A stretch of DNA of 64,000 bases from Thalassia testudinum (taxonomy: Eukaryota > Streptophyta > Magnoliopsida > Alismatales > Hydrocharitaceae): contig JAZHRO010000046.1 in assembly GCA_037157565.1 (NCBI GenBank), positions 15,908,501 to 15,972,500 of the forward strand, given 5' to 3'. Of the stretch, positions 59,911 to 64,000 are shown one piece after another. Numbering within the stretch: the stretch's first letter is position 1; each line of letters starts with the position of its first letter. Made by a program: the position numbers and the translations under genes. The notes under the pieces are model-generated. The model saw only the letters and a list, made by a program, of their open reading frames with translations. It did no database searches and had not been told where the DNA came from.

Positions 59911-60128
59911 ATACGTGAGAGAGAGAGAGCGGCAGACAGAGAGGGAGCGGGCGGGAGAGATCGCGGACGCGCGAACGATGGCAGCGAGTTAAGGCGTCTG
60001 CTCGCGGCGGCGGACGTCTGAAGATCGCGGATGCAGGCGCGTCTTCGCGCGGAGAAGGTGACGCGTCTGCAGGCCGGGTGCGAGGACGGAGAGCGGGCGA
60101 TGGCGCGCTCGGAGAGGGCGGCGGGGAG

Positions 60129-60520
60129 TCTGCAGTTGGTCGCGGAGGGTTGCAGAGGTTCGCGGGGGTCGGCGCGAGGCCGTAGCCGGCCGCTGCAGTG
60201 CGCGCAGCGGCCTGTCGCGGGTGGAATTGCAGAGGCGACAGAGCAGAGGCGGAGACGGGGAAGTGCCCTGCAGGCGCGCGCGGAGAGCTGTGCGCCTGCG
60301 GGGAAGGTCGCGGAGGTGCGAGGGGAGGTTCTGCAGTGGTCGCGGAGGGTCGCGGGGGTCGGCGCGAGGAGGCCTGGCCGGCCGCTGCAGTGCGCGCAGC
60401 AGCCTGCTGCGGCTGCAACTGCGGCGTGGACAGAACGGAGACGGAGGCGGGGAACGGGCCTGCAGGCGCGCGCGGAGGGTTGCGCGCCTGCGGGGAAGGT
60501 CGCGGAGGAGGCGGGGGTGC
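60129..60520. repeat. GC-rich tandem duplication with 201-bp period in the D LTR
   Basis: Unit 1 starts at about 60129 (TCTGCAGTTGGTCGCGGAGG) and unit 2 at about 60330 (TCTGCAGTGGTCGCGGAGG). Shared phrases include GGCCGCTGCAGTGCGCGCAG and CCTGCAGGCGCGCGCGGAG. Stops are rare because of the GC content, which produces several overlapping ORFs on both strands. Confidence 0.82.
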
Positions 60521-61270
60521 TGCTGCTGCTGCTGTCGACGCTGGGCTGCTGCTGCTGCTGCTGCTTCAAGCTTCGGACCTTGAAGCGGCAGCAATGGCGT
60601 GGAGATGCAAACGAAGAGAAAAGAACACACCACGCCCACCGGCTCGTTGAAGAGCTGGGCGGTGGTGCTCCCACTGTGGTGGTGTGCACCACAGTGGGTT
60701 CTCCTGCTCGTCGGGTGCCTCCTCGACGGAGGGCCGGCGTATGGGAGGGGAGAACGGGCGAGGAAGGTGGTGGACTGCAGCGTGGCGATTTTTCAGCAGC
60801 TGCCGCAGCTGCGTATTGCAGCAACGTTCCTCTTTCTCCTCGCGAGGAAGAGCTGCGGCTTTATAGAGGAGGAGAGCATGGCGGGGAGGCATGGCAGCAG
60901 CAGGGAGAGGCGTTGGAGAGTGGCTGCTGCAGGGAGAGGCACGGGAAGGACAGCAGGGAGAGGCGGGGGTGCTGCATGCGGCTGCAGGAAGGCGCATGGC
61001 GTGGACGAAATTCAGCCGCGGGAAGAAGAAAAACCGTGGGAAGAAGAAAGAAAGATGAAAATAAAATATGGAGAGGGGACTTTTGCAAAGAGACACTTGA
61101 AGAAAAATGTAAAAATGCAAGCCATTTATTCCATTCTCTTCTCCTCTCAATTAAATGCATGCATGCAAGCATTTTTACAAATGCAACTACAGGATTATAA
61201 TATACATAGTTAATGCTAGAAAATAGCATAAGAAGGCGTTCTTATAGGCGTGTTTTGAGGTGCAAATATA

Positions 61271-62250
61271 TACCCCCATGCCTATCTTTTGCTAGTCCCT
61301 AGCAAAACCGTATTTAGAAATGATCTTAAGCTGAAGATTTTCTTCTGAGGTGGTATAGGTGTGTTTATTATCGAATATTGTGAGAACCAATTGTAAAGAA
61401 GATTACCAGTACTTTAAGTCTCACATGACATAGATCATCTCTCAACTAACCAGGACTCTTGATATTTAAACCTTAAGTACGATTTCCAGGACCCAGGAGG
61501 TTTTTGCCGTACTCGAGAGCTCAAGAGGCTATGGTTTGTGCATAGTGAAGGATCAAGACTGACCATATGAACATTAAGACTCAATCCCAGGGTTTCACGA
61601 ATTTTTAAGTACAGGTTGGTCCCAGTTTCAGCTCATGTCTTCGAATTGACCCTTAAGATGATGACGGAAAACTCAACTCCCATTTTCTGATTTTTTTTTT
61701 TTTTTTTTTTTTTTGACTCACCGAAAAACAAAGTATACAGACATTTATGAGATATACTGACTCTTTTAAAACATCTCTTTTCTGATTTTTTTTTTTTTTT
61801 TCGAAACACGTGTCAGTATATCTCTTACAACACATTTTGAAGCACACTTTTTTTTTTTTTTTTTTGGTGGGAGAGTTTCTTTTTGTTGGAAAGAGCCACT
61901 CCTAAACACAAGACTAAAGCTTGGGATAAAAAGTCTACCTGCACGCACAGGTAAGGACTCCACCTTTCCTAATGAACACTAGGGTTGGATCTTATGTTCA
62001 CCTGATCTTTCCTGATATGTGTAGTGTGAACCAAGTTTACTTAAGCTCTCAAGAAAAAACAAACCAACGAATCCTGTACTGGTGTCTCAGGTACAAGAAA
62101 CGTTCTTAGTTAGGAGAGATTTTGATCTATTTCGTCAATGCTTTAAGTGAATTAAGCCGAGCCTGAGCGAATCAAGCTTCTGTGGCCTGGAAATTCTTCA
62201 AAACAGAGGTTGAATATCCATAAACACTTATTGTATTTTTGTTTCAGCTT
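61271..62250 (-). other. Element D spacer
   Basis: Colinear with 50330-51304 of C in reverse (for example AATACAATAAGTGTTTATGGA near 62225). The terminal tract CATGGGGGTA touches the LTR. It contains three long T-runs (61689-61713, 61787-61802, 61849-61865) that are shorter or absent in C. No supported coding frame. Confidence 0.75.
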
Positions 62251-63876
62251 TTAGATCATTACTAAACACCATTTATTACTAATATATATATATATATATA
62301 TTTTTTTTTTTTTTCTTTTCTTTTTTCTTTTTCTTGCATATTTATAAATAGGTGGTAATTGTCTGATACCATAAAATACCCGGATCCTATGGATGCCTAT
62401 CCACCCCCCCATGCCAAACAATGCTATGTCCTCATATGCATGCAAGGAAAGGCAGAGAACGGACGACAGATCGGGTAACAGGAGCTGAGGTTTAGGGTAT
62501 AAATCAGGGTGGAAGGGTGGGTGGATGGTGGGTGGTGAAGAGAAAAGCGAAGTAATCGCGATAGAGGCGTGAAAAGTAATGGTGGATGGTGAGAGATTTG
62601 GCGTTTTCTGGGACGAGAATGTCCCAGGCGGATCAGAAAACAGATCAGGAAGAGGAAGTTGGCCCTTAGATTGGCCAAGAAGGGGGGCTTTTTGGATAGA
62701 TGGATCCAAAAGGGAATAGCCCCGGTGAGTAAGCTGTGGGCTCAAGGTCCTAGTGTGGATTTGCAAATCCGCCTGATTTAGCGGGAAAGAAAGGGCAATC
62801 CGGTCTTCCATAGTGTGGACCGGCGGTGAGCAGCCCGGCAATGACTCAGACCACGAGGTATGGGAACCGGAGAAAACCTCGTCAGAAGTCTGGTCAGGAG
62901 AAGGTACAGGAATAGGGAGGGATTGGGGAACGTCACAGTTTGTGTTGGTCAGGCAGTCGTCAGGTAATTTGCAGCAGTCTGAATCGGCTCTAATTAGTTC
63001 GATACACGTACTGACAGTCACGTCCTCGTCAGACGTGTCATCCTTGATGTGATCACTATCATCATAAGAGTGCGGTGCTGCAGCGGGATTAACCTGAAAT
63101 CCCGAAGGAATACTCGGAGCTTGCAGAATTTGATGAACCTGTTCCTGAGAAGGTTGTACCTGTGGTTGCGGACCACAGGGTACAAAGTTTTGCGGGTTTG
63201 GAACAGGTTGGGCGGGAAAAGTGCCCTGAGATCGAGTCACCATGCTTAGTTGACTGATCTCAGCATTCTGCTGCGCCAAATGCTGAAGAGAGGTCATGTT
63301 TTCTTTATGGCGCTTTGACATTTCCGTCATCATTCGCATCAATTTATCAAGAGGTTTTGATGCGTGTTTGGTTTTCTGTACACAAGGGCCTGATGGCAGA
63401 TTTGCCATAGGATTAGACTGGGCCCTTGGGATGACGGGTGCGGACGATCGCATTGGTCCACCAGCGGGGTTTCGACGCTGCGGGTTGTTGGACCATGCAA
63501 AATTGGGATGATTGTGCCACCCTGGGTTATACGTGGCAGAAAACGGGTTATTCCCCAGGGTGCAGGCATCTTCTATGCCAGAAGACGTGTCCGCATATGT
63601 GTCCGAGTACACGGAGGCTTGGTCCTCCGTGTTGAAATACTGGCTCACAGAAGCCAGTTCCACATGACTTACCGAGTCGCTTGGCGCGACACTCGATAAG
63701 GAAGGTCTTGCAGGGTTTCCAGGGATAAGCCTGGTGTTGAAAGAATTGAAATTGTGACGAAGTGGTGAGGCGGGGGTGTGTGCCATGTTTGTGGAGGAGG
63801 AGGATGATTCGGCTCTTTTTCTAGATTTATCAGTCAATACAAGCAATTCAGGGTTTTGTGACCTCCTCCCAAACAT
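62251..63876 (-). CDS. Element D ORF, 541 codons: fused gag tail and protease-RT linker, no enzyme domain
   Basis: The start MFGRRSQNPEL is the same as in C gag. Residues 1-30 are the gag N-terminus; about 32-270 the gag C-terminal half (NNPFSATYNPGWHNHPNFAW at 109-128, a Q-rich helix near 180-212, then a proline-rich tail); about 275-430 the acidic protease-RT linker (DDTSDEDV, SWSES..GCSP); after about 432 former spacer DNA, including the internal polypurine block read as GMGGWIG (488-494) and a basic tail. Joints lie at about residues 31, 272 and 430, all in frame. At the third joint C has the 11-base match TCACCATCCAC at both break sites. No gag core, zinc knuckle, protease, RT or integrase remains. 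Function unknown; expression unproven. Confidence 0.65.
   Translation of the reverse strand: MFGRRSQNPELLVLTDKSRKRAESSSSSTNMAHTPASPLRHNFNSFNTRLIPGNPARPSLSSVAPSDSVSHVELASVSQYFNTEDQASVYSDTYADTSSGIEDACTLGNNPFSATYNPGWHNHPNFAWSNNPQRRNPAGGPMRSSAPVIPRAQSNPMANLPSGPCVQKTKHASKPLDKLMRMMTEMSKRHKENMTSLQHLAQQNAEISQLSMVTRSQGTFPAQPVPNPQNFVPCGPQPQVQPSQEQVHQILQAPSIPSGFQVNPAAAPHSYDDSDHIKDDTSDEDVTVSTCIELIRADSDCCKLPDDCLTNTNCDVPQSLPIPVPSPDQTSDEVFSGSHTSWSESLPGCSPPVHTMEDRIALSFPLNQADLQIHTRTLSPQLTHRGYSLLDPSIQKAPLLGQSKGQLPLPDLFSDPPGTFSSQKTPNLSPSTITFHASIAITSLFSSPPTIHPPFHPDLYPKPQLLLPDLSSVLCLSLHAYEDIALFGMGGWIGIHRIRVFYGIRQLPPIYKYARKRKKKRKKKKIYIYIYISNKWCLVMI
62395..62440 (-). promoter_or_regulatory. Internal polypurine block of element D
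   Basis: On minus: GAGGACATAGCATTG then GGCATGGGGGGGTGG, as in C at 50190-50225. It lies within the D reading frame. Confidence 0.6.
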
Positions 63877-64000
63877 GCACTACCGCAGGAAGAATTGGGG
63901 AGATGAGAAGGGAAAAGGGATGAGAGAAATGACGCCGCAAAGGTACACTTGATTACAAATCAATACATTTAAGTTCCTAACCTCTACAGTGTGCCCTTAG
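63877..64000 (-). other. Element D leader, cut by the window edge
   Basis: Reverse complement of about 43797-43918 of C (AGGGCACACTGTAGAGGTTA and CGGCGTCATTTCTC-like parts), without coding frame. Confidence 0.75.

Larger units (their letters stand above)
58661..61270 (-). repeat. 3' LTR of element D (2610 bp)
   Basis: The two ends match the C LTR (TTAATATG, then CTCTTTACAAAAT and CCTGGCCTA..TTGATTTTATC at the low end; TTTGCACC and the TTGCATGCATGCATTTAATTGAGAGG stretch, quoted in part, at the high end). The low boundary is set at TGATGGTCGG. A TATA box (minus) is at 60860-60865, the U5 block at 58804-58819 and the microsatellite at 59340-59815. The central GC-rich part differs from C and is partly a tandem duplication (60129-60520). 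Confidence 0.82.
58661..64000 (-). mobile_element. Element D: internally deleted relative of C, 5' end outside the window
   Basis: In its own direction it enters from the right edge with a leader (64000-63877), one open frame (63876-62251), a spacer with the internal polypurine block, a polypurine tract (61271-61280) and a 3' LTR (61270-58661). Leader, coding parts and spacer are homologous to C in order, but three segments are missing: the gag core (C about 44015-44973), gag end to protease (about 45705-46585), and all of RT, RNase H and integrase (about 47050-50040). It depends on another element for all enzymes. Confidence 0.88.

Noticed and set aside
59720..61229. Several long overlapping ORFs on both strands (for example 363 codons at 59733-60824 minus and 389 codons at 60031-61200 plus).
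   Set aside because: They lie in the GC-rich part of the D LTR, where stops are rare and the sequence is a tandem duplication. They are low-complexity Arg/Ala/Pro/Ser-rich, overlap on both strands and have no conserved domain.
61689..61865. Poly-T runs as a LINE or SINE tail.
   Set aside because: They lie within the D spacer, colinear with C, with no SINE/LINE sequence or duplication beside them. They look like slippage expansions.

Overview
The window is 64 kb of a flowering-plant nuclear genome made almost entirely of nested transposable elements. I found no host gene, tRNA, rRNA or CRISPR array. The evidence for a plant is several Athila-type Ty3/gypsy LTR retrotransposons (primer-binding sites matching the tRNA-Asp 3' end, LTRs of 1.5-2.9 kb), a CACTA (En/Spm) DNA transposon, a plant LINE and two solo LTRs. 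Nearly every coding frame is broken. Many of the breaks look like C-to-T decay at CpG or CHG sites, as expected of old, methylated heterochromatin. The species cannot be fixed from these data.

Left half (all elements on the minus strand). A LINE occupies 1-5200 and is split by a solo LTR at 411-1698 with a 5-bp duplication (AATAC). It abuts element B (5201-14823), an Athila-type gag-pol element. B sits inside the 3' LTR of element A1 (14824-24231), and A1 sits inside a CACTA transposon whose tnp2/DUF4218/DUF4216 gene lies at 24341-27945. A1 has complete termini but no gag-pol. It carries one long, decayed, acidic reading frame of about 616 codons (18318-20165) that I do not recognise.

Middle. 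A short CACTA-type element (29427-30918) carries 92-bp subterminal repeats. It is followed by two plus-strand A-type LTR fragments (30919-32272 and 32273-33414).

Right half. Element A2 (minus strand, 33415-55599, gag-pol) is interrupted inside its reverse transcriptase by the complete plus-strand element C (40310-53734; LTRs 40310-42535 and 51305-53734; target duplication GTCGT/GTCAT). The gag end of A2 is cut by a further LTR, F (55600 onward). F is itself split by a copia-like solo LTR, E (57262-58630), and by element D (58661 to beyond 64000, minus strand). D is a relative of C that has lost the gag core, protease, RT, RNase H and integrase, yet keeps one open 541-codon frame across the three deletion joints.

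How the parts relate. A1 (with A2-type termini) and D (with C-type termini) look like non-autonomous partners of gag-pol families that are both present here. Several short non-coding blocks are shared by all the Athila-type elements: a second, internal polypurine block; a post-pol GGGAGGCAACCC-like motif; and a U5 motif around GTCGA..CAGGGAG. Perfect or near-perfect palindromes lie beside the TATA boxes of several LTR families. These are the most useful leads for follow-up.
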